Source of the DNA: Puia sp963703355
Lineage (GTDB): Bacteria > Bacteroidota > Bacteroidia > Chitinophagales > Chitinophagaceae
NCBI GenBank assembly: GCA_963703355.1
Contig: OY969813.1
Coordinates: 248,001 to 312,000 of the forward strand
Direction of reading: 5' to 3'
DNA: 64,000 nt
The translations under genes were made by a program, and so were the position numbers. Shown here piece after piece: positions 25,808 to 34,849 of the stretch. The notes under the pieces are model-generated. The model was not told the origin of the DNA. It saw only the letters and a program-made list of their open reading frames with translations, and did not search any database. Positions within the stretch are counted from its first letter, which is position 1; the number at the start of each line of letters is the position of its first letter.

Positions 25808-26824
25808 ATGAAATTCCAAATAGGCGATAAAGTTACTGTGCTGCATTCCAATGAAGAAGCGGAAGTGGTGGAAATGATCAACGACAAAATGGTTTTGGTT
25901 GAAGTTCGGGGTGTGAAATTCCCGGCTTATATTGATCAGCTTGACTTCCCTTATTTCAAAAGATTTTCTGAAAAGAAATTACTGCCTGTACAAAAAAAGA
26001 AAACATTTGTAGATCAATTGCCCAGGGATAAATCTGGCAAGGTTAATAATCCCCTGGATGGATGCTGGCTGCGTATTTTGCCGGTGTCAGATACGGATGA
26101 ATTTGGAGATGAAGTGGTGGAAAGTCTAAAGATTTACCTGGTGAATAATACGGAAAGAGATCTTCATTTCAAATACAAACTCAGTTACTCCGGAAAAACT
26201 GATTTCGAGCTGAGCAACGAATTAAACGCCTCCAAAGATTTTTATCTGCACGATATTCCTTTTGAAAATCTGAACGACGCGCCATTATTTGAATTTGAAT
26301 TTAGTCTGTTGAAACCCGAAAAATCCAAAGCTGCATTTTATGAAGCCACACTCAAATTAAAAGCGAAACAGGTTTTTTCCAGAATTGATCAGATACGAAA
26401 AAAAGGAGAGGCAAGTTTTGCATATAGATTGTTTGAAAAATACCCTGACAAATTACCTGAACCCGAAAAGGGCGACTATGTTCCGCTGAATAAAAGAGAA
26501 AATAAGTTATATGATGCGAAACAGGGGCGACAACATCTGGAGTCTCCAAAATATGAAGTCGATCTGCATATTGAGAAACTGGTTCCCGAATGGAAACACC
26601 TGAGCAATTTTGAAATACTCACCATCCAGTTAAACACACTCGAAAAATATATCGACCTCGCGGTAGCACATCACCAGCATAATCTGATTGCGATTCATGG
26701 AGTAGGCACAGGCAAGTTAAAAGATGAAATTCACGAGATATTAAAGAGCAGACGCGACGTGCGTTCCTTTATTAACCAATATGATCCACGCTACGGATAC
26801 GGCGCAACGGAGATATTTCTCTAA
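25808..26824 (+). CDS. DUF2027 and Smr-domain protein
   Basis: 338 residues, cytoplasmic. The N-terminal part (about 1-60: KFQIGDKVTVLHSNEEAEVVEMIN) is a small SH3-like beta domain. The middle (about 80-190) is a beta-rich DUF2027-like region. The C-terminal 85 residues form an Smr domain: the DLHIEKL motif near 250-256, then IAIHGVGTGKLKDEIHEILKSRRDVRSF and the terminal GYGATEIFL. Smr domains bind branched or stalled nucleic acids and some have nuclease activity. This two-domain form is widespread in Bacteroidota with no settled role. The RNase P RNA gene starts within 10 bp of its stop. Confidence 0.85.
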   Translation: MKFQIGDKVTVLHSNEEAEVVEMINDKMVLVEVRGVKFPAYIDQLDFPYFKRFSEKKLLPVQKKKTFVDQLPRDKSGKVNNPLDGCWLRILPVSDTDEFGDEVVESLKIYLVNNTERDLHFKYKLSYSGKTDFELSNELNASKDFYLHDIPFENLNDAPLFEFEFSLLKPEKSKAAFYEATLKLKAKQVFSRIDQIRKKGEASFAYRLFEKYPDKLPEPEKGDYVPLNKRENKLYDAKQGRQHLESPKYEVDLHIEKLVPEWKHLSNFEILTIQLNTLEKYIDLAVAHHQHNLIAIHGVGTGKLKDEIHEILKSRRDVRSFINQYDPRYGYGATEIFL

Positions 26825-26993
26825 ATTCGCGGCGGCTACCGGCCGGGCCATCGTCTCGTCTCAGACGAGGAGGAAAGTCCGGACAGCACAGAACAATGTA
26901 CCGGTTAAGCGCCGGGGTCATCGTTGCATGGGCTTCATGATACAGACAGTGCCACAGAAAATAACCTCTCGCCCGCCGAATCGTTAGCGGGGC

Positions 26994-27017
26994 CCGCCTT
27001 CGCTAAAGCTTCGGCGG
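26994..27017. repeat. 24-bp palindromic insert 1 in RNase P RNA
   Basis: An imperfect palindrome starting CCGCCTTCGC and ending GCTTCGGCGG, 21 of 24 bases identical to the second copy at 27122-27145. It extends a peripheral helix just before the AGAAAGGGTGAAA core segment. Confidence 0.8.
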
Positions 27018-27121
27018 TTGAGAAAGGGTGAAAACGTAGGGTAAAAGCCTACGGCTTCATGCAGTAATGTATGTCGCGGGTAAACCTTGCATGCTGAAAT
27101 GCCATGTAAGTCATATCGAAA

Positions 27122-27145
27122 CCGCCTTTGCCAAGGCTTCGGCGG
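27122..27145. repeat. 24-bp palindromic insert 2 in RNase P RNA
   Basis: An imperfect palindrome starting CCGCCTTTGC and ending GCTTCGGCGG, three substitutions from copy 1. It lies in the 3' half of the RNA, upstream of the final P4 strand. Confidence 0.8.
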
Positions 27146-27281
27146 TCGAAGTGAGCTGTTCGTTCACAAAACAGGAATGTTTTATATGATGGGTAGGCAG
27201 CTGGATCCTTTCAGTAATGAAAGGGCAAGATAAATGATGGCAGTAGAACAGAATCCGGCTTATGAGCCGGTAGCCTTTTTA

Positions 27282-27440
27282 AGCTTAAAGCCCAAAGCCG
27301 AAAGCCTAAAACTTCTTTTTAGAATGCTAATTTCATTTAAGCATTCCCTTAAAATATATTCACTGAAAAATTTGAAATCAGCTTTAGTCTTCGGGATTTA
27401 GGCTTGAAAAGGTTTTAGGCTTTCGGCTTTGGGCTTTAGG
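27282..27440. repeat. Inverted 7-bp arrays between rnpB and plsX
   Basis: Left arm of four units (AGCTTAA, AGCCCAA, AGCCGAA, AGCCTAA; 27282-27309) directly after the rnpB T tract. Right arm of about eight units (CTTTAGT, CTTCGGG, ATTTAGG, CTTGAAA, then TTTTAGG, CTTTCGG, CTTTGGG, CTTTAGG; 27382-27440) with one 3-bp break. The right arm supplies the TAA stop of plsX (27436-27438). The arms could form a shared bidirectional terminator for the converging genes. Confidence 0.85.
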
Positions 27441-28374
27441 CTTGAAACGCTGCCGCCATTTTTTCGAGAAGTTGTGTTTCAATCATTTTCTGCGCGAGAA
27501 GCAACATATTTTTATATGCTTTTGCGCGGGAGATACCGTGACCAATAATCACCGGTTTATTCACACCCAGCACGGGCGTTCCACCATAGTCTTCGAAGTT
27601 GAAACGATCGAAGTATGCGTTTTTAATTTTCTGACGATCCATGATCCCGTGCAAAGATTCCGCCAGTTTAAGAATAACATTTCCTGTAAATCCTTCGCAA
27701 ACCAACACGTCTGCACGATCCAGAAAAACATCTCTTCCTTCTACATTTCCAATAAAACGTATCTGATCATTGGCTTTCAGCAGGGGATAAGTGGTTTGTG
27801 CGAGTACATTACCCTTTCCTTCTTCTTCGCCAATATTGATAAGACCTACCCTGGGTGAATCGATTCCCAGAATATATTTCGCATAAAGAGAACCTAATGT
27901 TGCAAACTGATTCAGATGTTCGGCTTTGCAGTCTGCATTCGCACCTACATCCAGCAGCAGTCCTGTGGCGCCATTTTCCATCGGAACGATGGTGCCGATA
28001 GTGGGTCGCAAAATGCCTTCAATGGGTTTGATGGTATAAAGAGAGCCAATCAGCATGGCACCCGTATTACCTGCGCTGATAAATGCATCTGTTTTGCCTG
28101 TAGCCAGCAATTCAAAACCAATAGCGATGGATGAGTTTGGTTTTCCCTTAAGCGCTTTCAGTGGATGCTCGTCCATACCAATGACTTCCGCAGAAGCGAT
28201 GATACGGTATGCATCAGCAGGAATCTGGTATTTGGACAATAAGGGTTTCAGCTGTTGTTCGTCTCCAATCAGCGATACCTCCGCAGAAGTCTTTTCTGAT
28301 ATATAATCGCGTACGCCTTTTACCAGCTCTTCTGGTGCAAAGTCTCCGCCCATCATATCTAATGCAATATTCAT
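27436..28374 (-). CDS. plsX: Phosphate acyltransferase PlsX
   Basis: 312 residues. PlsX makes acyl-phosphate from acyl-ACP, the acyl donor for PlsY at the start of phospholipid synthesis; it is a peripheral cytoplasmic enzyme. Family hallmarks: the N-terminal MNIALDMMGGDFAP, EHPLKALKGKPNSSI, the glycine-rich AFISAGNTGAML and the GLLLDVGANADCK segment. Length is normal. It is the last gene of the minus-strand yceD-rpmF-plsX group, an arrangement conserved widely in bacteria. The final residues and stop codon fall in a 7-bp array. Confidence 0.96.
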   Translation of the reverse strand: MNIALDMMGGDFAPEELVKGVRDYISEKTSAEVSLIGDEQQLKPLLSKYQIPADAYRIIASAEVIGMDEHPLKALKGKPNSSIAIGFELLATGKTDAFISAGNTGAMLIGSLYTIKPIEGILRPTIGTIVPMENGATGLLLDVGANADCKAEHLNQFATLGSLYAKYILGIDSPRVGLINIGEEEGKGNVLAQTTYPLLKANDQIRFIGNVEGRDVFLDRADVLVCEGFTGNVILKLAESLHGIMDRQKIKNAYFDRFNFEDYGGTPVLGVNKPVIIGHGISRAKAYKNMLLLAQKMIETQLLEKMAAAFQA

Positions 28375-28410
28375 CCGCGTAAACTACATTATAAGCTCTA
28401 AAAAATTATT

Positions 28411-28596
28411 CTAAGGCGCTTTTTCAACAACAACCTTGCCCTTATAAAATAATTTTCCTTCACTTACATGTGCGCGGTGACGCACGTGCAATTCACCTGT
28501 TGTAGAATCCTTGCTTAATGTAAGCTTGGATGCTTTGTAATGTGTCCTTCTTTTTGCACTACGCTGTTGCGAGTGTCTCCTCTTGGGATTTGGCAT
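28411..28596 (-). CDS. rpmF: 50S ribosomal protein L32
   Basis: 61 residues, basic. The N-terminus MPNPKRRHSQQRSAKRR is the L32 signature, followed by HVRHRAHVSEG and the FYKGKVVV end typical of Bacteroidota L32. The zinc-binding cysteines of the C+ form are absent, so this is the zinc-free form. It lies between yceD and plsX on the minus strand, 36 bp before plsX. The gap to yceD (95 bp) contains a 7-bp array. Confidence 0.97.
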   Translation of the reverse strand: MPNPKRRHSQQRSAKRRTHYKASKLTLSKDSTTGELHVRHRAHVSEGKLFYKGKVVVEKAP

Positions 28597-28600
28597 GATC

Positions 28601-28687
28601 TCAATTATTAATTAACAATGATCAATTATAAACTCTTTAGCATGTGCAACCCGAAATCCAATTGACAATTGACAATTGACAATTAAT
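28601..28687. repeat. 7-bp array between rpmF and yceD
   Basis: Right arm: three perfect AATTGAC units plus AATTAAT (28660-28687). Left arm (28601-28629) is a degenerate inverted partner made of TCAATTA-like units. It sits inside an operon, so it must be transcribed, and it could form an AT-rich hairpin in the mRNA between yceD and rpmF. Confidence 0.7.
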
Positions 28688-28691
28688 AAAC

Positions 28692-29234
28692 CTATTCCGG
28701 GTTACGGAATTTTTCCAGTCCTTTCCATAATGGGTTCTCCACGTTTTTTGCACTCGTATCCATCTTCTTCAACATCGCCAATACCTCGGGATTGCAATTA
28801 GGACCCCCAATTTCATCTTCTTTGCACATGCGCTGCACGGGAATACTCAGATTGATAAATTCATAAATCCACTCGGTAAGGTGCAGATGACTTTCCGTTC
28901 TGGAAATATAATATACATCCGGATCTTCCTCTTCCTGGTTCATGATTTCAGGATCTTCCACCAGTTTCACGATCACGGGAAATTCATCCCATAATTCCAA
29001 AGGCAATGGATTCCCGCACCGATCACAAAACACACTCACAGTTCCGGAAATTTCAAACCGGAGTAACATGAACCCCAGATTCTTTTCCAGGAACAGTTTC
29101 ACCTGCACATCGCAATTCGAAAAATCCTGCTGCTGATATCCCTCAAAGAACCTGTCTGTTATTTTATAATCATACGCATGAGTACCGGGCTTTAGTCCCA
29201 CAAACGCAAGTTCAAATTCTCTGCGGCTGTTCAT
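28692..29234 (-). CDS. yceD: DUF177 / YceD family protein
   Basis: 180 residues with the start I prefer (ATG at 29232-29234, MNSRREFELAF). An upstream in-frame ATG at 29277-29279 is open but would place the -7 promoter box inside the gene. The family signature is the C-x2-C pair in VFCDRCGNPLPLEL, with a second Cys pair later (MCKEDEIGGPNC). YceD proteins are conserved upstream of rpmF and are linked to 23S rRNA/ribosome maturation in bacteria and plants. This context (yceD-rpmF-plsX) supports the call. Confidence 0.9.
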   Translation of the reverse strand: MNSRREFELAFVGLKPGTHAYDYKITDRFFEGYQQQDFSNCDVQVKLFLEKNLGFMLLRFEISGTVSVFCDRCGNPLPLELWDEFPVIVKLVEDPEIMNQEEEDPDVYYISRTESHLHLTEWIYEFINLSIPVQRMCKEDEIGGPNCNPEVLAMLKKMDTSAKNVENPLWKGLEKFRNPE

Positions 29235-29256
29235 GAGCACTTTTTTAAATAGTCGG

Positions 29257-29264
29257 CAAAGGTA
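29257..29264 (-). promoter_or_regulatory. -7 promoter box of the yceD-rpmF-plsX operon
   Basis: The minus strand reads TACCTTTG, an exact TAnnTTTG match, 22 bases before the preferred yceD ATG. No clear -33 TTTG is seen at the expected distance. It lies in the short gap after the subtilase gene, so the operon need not depend on read-through. Confidence 0.55.
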
Positions 29265-29286
29265 GTGCGTTTCACGCACATTTTAC

Positions 29287-32200
29287 CTATCTTTTTTCCA
29301 GTTTTATGACTTTATTTCCACTGTCTGTGAACAACTTAAGGAAATAAACACCCGGTGAAAAAGAGCCTATAGATACCTGTTGAATATATCCCTGTACCGC
29401 CTGATCCTTCAGTTTTCTGCCCAGCACGTCAAATATCTGTATTTCCCGGCAGCTTGAAGGGGTTTTAATAGTGATATCGCCTTCTGTTGGATTGGGGTAA
29501 ACTTCCAGGGAACCTGGTGCCGCTCCATTATACATCTTTCTTATGGGAGAAACCAGACTGTCTCCATTTTGAAAATAAAGCACCAAACGGTAATAGTTAT
29601 TTCCCCCAAAAAGGCTTAGGTCGGTATATTGGTATGATTGAACAGAATCAAGATGCGGAATGGCAACCACTTGTCCGATAGCAGTAAATTGAAGACTGTC
29701 CTGACTTTTCTCAACAATATATTTAATTGATCCTATTTCCTGCCAGCTCGACCAGTTCAGTAAACCATTTGAATTGGAATCTACGGCAGTAAAATCCTTT
29801 AACCAGGCAGCCAATGGATGATCCTGTTGCAGTCTGCCTCCATTGAGCCAGAATTCAGAAAAACCCGACACAGTCGTTTCAGCATAATATCCATTATCGT
29901 GAGGTATGACCTGTACGTCCAGCTGTGGTCTGTGAAATATATAGGTTCCCAGTTTATTGTTTTGGAGACTACTATCCTCCTCTGAACTTTTGCTGCTACT
30001 GTATTGAGAGATACCACATGAATAGGCGTCAGTTACAGTTAAACAGGATGCACATCCGCTGGCCTGCATCAGCTTGTTGGTTTCAGCATCTGTAAAGTAG
30101 TAACGAACAGCAACAGCCGCAGTTGCAACATTTGCAGTCCTGACCACCCAGTTTCTTCCGCCGTAGTATTGTCCGGCAGTATCTCTGACGGCGAATGTAT
30201 CGCGGTAAACAGTCACGCTCGTATTTCCGAGATTTTGCCCATTGGGATTGATGGAAAACACCCTTTCACCATGTTCATCGAAATCAATCCAGTTATTGCC
30301 GCTAACAGGCAATGTAATACTGGTGATCAAACTATCTGTGAATACGGGAGCTTTGTCAAAAACATGAATATCATCAATGCCCACGCCTTCATAATTTGTA
30401 CCCGGATCCGAATACATGACGATTCTAAATCTGATTTTGGATACGATCACCGGAATATCATAGCTCGAAACATGCCAGATCGTATCCGATAGCTGCCAGG
30501 CTTTCATCGCTGCATCATCATACCAGTTCACCCCGCTCGTTGCATTTCCGAGTACCGTCCACGTGGAGTCATCCAGACTGTATTCCACCCAGTGGAAATC
30601 ACAATTGCAATCATCTTCAGTTTGGAAAATATGACTGAAGGAAAGAACGGGTTTTGTTAAACTCGTCAGGTCAAAACAGGGTGAATACAAAAACGAGTAT
30701 TCATTGTCGTTATAATTTCCGGTGAGATTGGTTACCCACGCATTGTTACCGTTAGCTGCTTTATGAATAATTTTTTTCTGAGGATTGCCCCATTGCCAGC
30801 TGTCGTTAACTCCGTTCGTATACCAGTACCCGTTATTGTTTTCAAATCCTTCCAGGTAGGGGTATTGATTGATCAGCGGCGTGGTTTGAATAAGATAGTC
30901 AGAAGAACTGTCGTTATTATGATAATTATCCGTCGGATTACTTACCCAGGTTTTGATGTGATATGCCTGATATGCAGACATGTCTGCTGTTTTAGTAAAG
31001 CTGTATTGCAGGCTGTCTTTAGGAGGAATTGTTGTGATGATTTCAGTTACGGTGTCCAGGTTTACCACATACGTTACAGGAATATTGTACAGGGTATCTG
31101 TTCCATAATTTTTGACCAGGACCGTTATTTTTTCGGCATTGGTCAGGTTGCATATGTTTTTTAATGATGGTTGAAGCAGTGCTTTCATACCCACGTCATT
31201 TAATGCGTTGGTGAGTATAAAATCGTCGAAACTTATTCCACCTCCTGCCAACGCTTCAGGATTAGAGGATGCCGCCGGTGTATTTCCTTCTGAACCACAT
31301 TTTACCTGAAAACTGCTGCTAATGGTTTGAGCCGGGAATGCCGACGCGAGTATTCCTGTCAGATCCAGATTTAGTTTAATATATATACCGGATGGATCGG
31401 TTGGATCACTCAGACTTTTTACAGGAATCCAGGCGGCCTGATCGTTACCACGAATCCATATTTTATTTCCTGGTAATGCAGGAACCGTTGATTGTTTTTT
31501 AAAATACAGGTCGAGCCAGATCTGATCCGACGCAGAATAGGTCGATAAATTGAATGTATTGACCAATGAATCCGCAGCATAAGTTCCCTGTTCAGTAACG
31601 TCAAGCAGCATACTGCGGGTACCCGTTCTGGCAAATCCTGTATTGAAGAAACTGTTGAGTCTGCCATTGGGCACCGAGTTTGAAAAGTCAGACCTGTCAA
31701 GGCTGTCCAGTCCGGTTTGTGCTGCATTATATGTTTTATTAATTGCTGATTCGAAACTTTCAGTAAACGATGGGCTCAACACCAATGGATCGTTTCTCAG
31801 GTTTTTGATAGTGGTTGTTATGGTATCATTCGAAGGGATGGTATCCAATCCATAATGTATCCAGGTCTTAATCTGATAAATACCCGGAGTTGAAAAATCA
31901 TAATTATTTGCAGGGGAGAACGTGTAGTCGACAACCGAACCTGCCGCCAGCGTTGCTGGCGAAATTTCTGTTACGACGGCTCCTCCATTTATCTGATAGG
32001 AATAGCTGACTGGAGAAGAAGTTGCGACACTTCCTGGGTTTTTAACGTGAACGGTTATACGCTGAATCCCCAGCTGTGAGCTGGTAAATTGTCTTCCGCT
32101 GGCTGGAGTCTCCAGCGAATCGATTACCAGATCATAGTTGAGTGAATTCGCGGAGCAGGGGCCCGAGTTAGGAATAATTTGTTGCCCTATGGAGCGCCTG

Positions 32201-34587
32201 CCACCGAACCCCGCCTTAACAGCGCGAACAGCCATCCAGTATGTGCTGTCCCTATTCAACGGCGTAACAAGAAACGAAGTATCAGTCGTATGACCGATTA
32301 CCTGCATCGTATCTCCGGATAATTTCATGATATCATAGGAGTCAGCCCCGGAAATGCTGTTCCAGTTGAGTTGTGCGTATCCGGGGCAGGTATTGGTGGC
32401 CGTTAGTACGGGCTGCCCGATGATTGTAAATGGGTAATCGCTGGTATCAGCATAACCTGCCGTATTGCGGGTTACGCGTATTAATGCCGTATTGGTCGTG
32501 ATAGAAGGTACGGTCCAGGAATACGATCTGTTGATTGCAGGAATGGCATTGTTGATCGAATTCCATGTGGCGCCAGCATCACTGGAGAAATCCAACGAGA
32601 AAGAATTGGGTTCTCCGCCATAGGCACTCCACCGGATATTTTCTGTCGAGCCGGGAACCCAGGTTTCTGTTCCAAAGGGATATTCCACATTCACAGAGGG
32701 CTGGATGATTTCATAAGCAATATAAAATGACTGAGGGCCTTCAGGAACCGAGAAACCTTTTACATTCACCGTAAAATCTCCGGCAGGTGGATTGTTTATA
32801 ACAACCTGTTCAATATTATTGGTGTGATCAATACCTTCCACCGCATTGTTGGTTACATTACCTGGTGTGGGATCCAAAATCATTGGATAGTGTACAGTAC
32901 CCCCCGGTACTATTACCGTCAGATCAAGATCATTCACCAATGAAACGGGAGATTCGGGAACAGCTGGCGCATCGGGCCAATAGAGTAAAATTTTTACCTG
33001 ATAAGTTCCTGCGGGAATCGCAGGTATGGTGAACTGCTGACTTGAATTGTTTGATATCGTTCCTGAGAAATAATGATTTTGTTCCAGGGCCTCTACGGTA
33101 GTTCGTCCGCTGATCATTCCAAATCCAAATGTAAAGTCAGGGCCTGGATTGCCCAGATCAACAGCACTATTCGTAACGAGCGTTTTGAGTAAAGCCCCAT
33201 CAGGATAGGTTCCCGCATGTAACTGCTTGTATCTTTCAACGATTAGTGCGAGGATACCTGTAACAGTGGGACTCGCCATGCTGGTGCCATCATAAGTTGC
33301 ATATGAATTATAAGGAACAGTCGAAGTGATTTCTACTCCTCCCGCAACCAGTTCCGGTTTGATTCTGCCATCGTTTGTAGGTCCGTTACTGGAGCCGCCC
33401 CCAATGGTGTAAGTGACATTATTCATGGACCCGACGGTTAGAATATTTTTACCTGTTTGAAATCCTGATTTTATGGTTGCAAAACTGGCAGGGTAGGGAG
33501 AACAGGTTATATAACCATCATTGCCCGCAGCGAAAACGTGCAGTAGTTTGGGATAACCGAGCATTTGTGAATCGACATAATTGCTGAGCGCATCATAATC
33601 ACCTTCACCAGGACAACCAGCAAGCCCATTATAATAGGAATTATTCGTGAGCGGCATGTTGTAATCATTCACATAGGTTGGACTATTTACAAGGATATTA
33701 CTGAAGTCATTTACAACCAGATGACTTCTGGGAGCCATTCCGGCATACATAGGATTTAGAATTCCTCCGCCTGCGATTGTACCACTCGTATGAGTTCCAT
33801 GCAGGTCAATCGGTTCATCAGTGCGCATGATGAGTTTTCCCGCAAGATCGACGTGTCCCGAAGGGTCTGCATTATCTCCAATTCCAATGATAAGATTTTG
33901 CCCGCTCAGATTTCTTCCCAACGTCGCCGCCAGCGACTGTACTCCATGAATTGCGCGATTGTTATAATTCAGCGGTACATCTTCCAAATGTATGCCACTA
34001 ATAGATCTTACAAAAGGAACAGAGGATAGTTTTTTTATTACTTCTGTGTTCCCTCTGATAAACGAAGTGTGCGCGGGTTTAATTTTTGTATCCACCATTT
34101 GTGCGCCCGATTCTGACAAGGCCTTAGCCAAAAGATTGCCATCTATAGAATAAGAAGTGACCGCTATCAGATCTTTGGCATTATTTGTTTTCTCATCATA
34201 ATTTTTGAGGTTGGCATTGATTTTCATTGCCGGCGGAATGACGTAAATATTTTTGATGGGAATTTCTGTCAGATTCTTCATCGAGAATTCACGACTGCAA
34301 ATCGCGAAATAACTATAACCGGAAAGCCATTGCTCAATACGCAATCCCCGACCCGCGAGTTGATTTTTCATAGCCCGATCAACCAGTTGATTCATTTGTA
34401 CAACAACATAGTAGTTGTCCCTGAAATGGACAGACTGCCACCTGGGATCCGTCATCTTTCGATGCAGCAAATTGTTATTCTCGGTTAATTTTCCATTCCT
34501 GAACAAAGGAAACTGGGGCTTGTTCTGGCCAAAAACCACCTGCCCCGTCAGGAGGAAGAAAATGCAGACGGCCAACACACGGGGCAT
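29287..34587 (-). CDS. Giant secreted S8 (subtilisin-family) serine peptidase with T9SS sorting tail
   Basis: 1,766 residues. Signal peptide MPRVLAVCIFFLLTGQVVFG (about 1-20), an N-terminal propeptide-like region, then the S8 catalytic domain (about 225-500): Asp238 in GIGDNAD, His263 in HGTHTSG, oxyanion Asn356 in AAGNDG and Ser436 in GTSMASP. After the protease come a pro-convertase-like beta domain, a fibronectin type III-like module (about 730-805), CARDB-like repeats separated by jelly-roll modules, and a C-terminal type A sorting domain (VYPNPTEGDI onward, ending KVIKLEKR) that directs export by the type IX secretion system. Likely role: extracellular or surface protein degradation. The triad is complete. 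Confidence 0.93.
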   Translation of the reverse strand: MPRVLAVCIFFLLTGQVVFGQNKPQFPLFRNGKLTENNNLLHRKMTDPRWQSVHFRDNYYVVVQMNQLVDRAMKNQLAGRGLRIEQWLSGYSYFAICSREFSMKNLTEIPIKNIYVIPPAMKINANLKNYDEKTNNAKDLIAVTSYSIDGNLLAKALSESGAQMVDTKIKPAHTSFIRGNTEVIKKLSSVPFVRSISGIHLEDVPLNYNNRAIHGVQSLAATLGRNLSGQNLIIGIGDNADPSGHVDLAGKLIMRTDEPIDLHGTHTSGTIAGGGILNPMYAGMAPRSHLVVNDFSNILVNSPTYVNDYNMPLTNNSYYNGLAGCPGEGDYDALSNYVDSQMLGYPKLLHVFAAGNDGYITCSPYPASFATIKSGFQTGKNILTVGSMNNVTYTIGGGSSNGPTNDGRIKPELVAGGVEITSTVPYNSYATYDGTSMASPTVTGILALIVERYKQLHAGTYPDGALLKTLVTNSAVDLGNPGPDFTFGFGMISGRTTVEALEQNHYFSGTISNNSSQQFTIPAIPAGTYQVKILLYWPDAPAVPESPVSLVNDLDLTVIVPGGTVHYPMILDPTPGNVTNNAVEGIDHTNNIEQVVINNPPAGDFTVNVKGFSVPEGPQSFYIAYEIIQPSVNVEYPFGTETWVPGSTENIRWSAYGGEPNSFSLDFSSDAGATWNSINNAIPAINRSYSWTVPSITTNTALIRVTRNTAGYADTSDYPFTIIGQPVLTATNTCPGYAQLNWNSISGADSYDIMKLSGDTMQVIGHTTDTSFLVTPLNRDSTYWMAVRAVKAGFGGRRSIGQQIIPNSGPCSANSLNYDLVIDSLETPASGRQFTSSQLGIQRITVHVKNPGSVATSSPVSYSYQINGGAVVTEISPATLAAGSVVDYTFSPANNYDFSTPGIYQIKTWIHYGLDTIPSNDTITTTIKNLRNDPLVLSPSFTESFESAINKTYNAAQTGLDSLDRSDFSNSVPNGRLNSFFNTGFARTGTRSMLLDVTEQGTYAADSLVNTFNLSTYSASDQIWLDLYFKKQSTVPALPGNKIWIRGNDQAAWIPVKSLSDPTDPSGIYIKLNLDLTGILASAFPAQTISSSFQVKCGSEGNTPAASSNPEALAGGGISFDDFILTNALNDVGMKALLQPSLKNICNLTNAEKITVLVKNYGTDTLYNIPVTYVVNLDTVTEIITTIPPKDSLQYSFTKTADMSAYQAYHIKTWVSNPTDNYHNNDSSSDYLIQTTPLINQYPYLEGFENNNGYWYTNGVNDSWQWGNPQKKIIHKAANGNNAWVTNLTGNYNDNEYSFLYSPCFDLTSLTKPVLSFSHIFQTEDDCNCDFHWVEYSLDDSTWTVLGNATSGVNWYDDAAMKAWQLSDTIWHVSSYDIPVIVSKIRFRIVMYSDPGTNYEGVGIDDIHVFDKAPVFTDSLITSITLPVSGNNWIDFDEHGERVFSINPNGQNLGNTSVTVYRDTFAVRDTAGQYYGGRNWVVRTANVATAAVAVRYYFTDAETNKLMQASGCASCLTVTDAYSCGISQYSSSKSSEEDSSLQNNKLGTYIFHRPQLDVQVIPHDNGYYAETTVSGFSEFWLNGGRLQQDHPLAAWLKDFTAVDSNSNGLLNWSSWQEIGSIKYIVEKSQDSLQFTAIGQVVAIPHLDSVQSYQYTDLSLFGGNNYYRLVLYFQNGDSLVSPIRKMYNGAAPGSLEVYPNPTEGDITIKTPSSCREIQIFDVLGRKLKDQAVQGYIQQVSIGSFSPGVYFLKLFTDSGNKVIKLEKR

Positions 34588-34849
34588 GAGTACTTGGGTT
34601 TAGGTCCGGTTTAAACGACAACCAGGGTATTCACAAAAGTTTCCAAAAACTAAACGTACTCCTGGTCCGATTATTTCATCCTAAGCTTCTGGAAACTAAA
34701 CAGGTAGACCAAAATTCCAAATTAATTTTGGGAATCCCCGGATTTCCTTTTATTTGGGCTGAAATTCATTGCCAAACGGCATTGGATTACCTTCCTGTCG
34801 GGAAAAGATTAATTGAAGTGAACATTGTTTTTGAGTTGCGCGAAGAAAT
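34588..34849. other. Divergent promoter region
   Basis: 262 bp between the subtilase (minus) and the POTRA/barrel gene (plus). TAATTTTG at 34723-34730 matches the -7 consensus on the plus strand, but it is 120 bp from the start and I see no -33 box. No array or gene. Confidence 0.4.

Larger units (their letters stand above)
26830..27280 (+). ncRNA. rnpB: RNase P RNA (bacterial class A) with extended peripheral helices
   Basis: Conserved core elements are present in order: GAGGAAAGTCCGGACA (from 26869), ACAGAAAATAACC (26954), AGAAAGGGTGAAAACG (27021), GTCGCGGGTAAACC (27073) and AGAATCCGGCTTAT (27249). The P1 stem closes exactly: GGCTACCGGC (26834-26843) with GCCGGTAGCC (27266-27275), followed by TTTTT, which serves as terminator. 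The RNA processes tRNA 5' ends. At about 450 bases it is longer than usual because two 24-bp palindromic segments (26994-27017 and 27122-27145) extend peripheral helices. The promoter must lie inside the end of the upstream Smr gene. Confidence 0.95.

Noticed and set aside
26781..26987. Open frame across the start of rnpB
   Set aside because: It overlaps the Smr gene end and the conserved RNase P RNA core; the RNA explains the sequence.
34723..34730. TAATTTTG as promoter of the POTRA/barrel gene
   Set aside because: It is 120 bp from the start and has no -33 partner at the right distance; not listed as a promoter.
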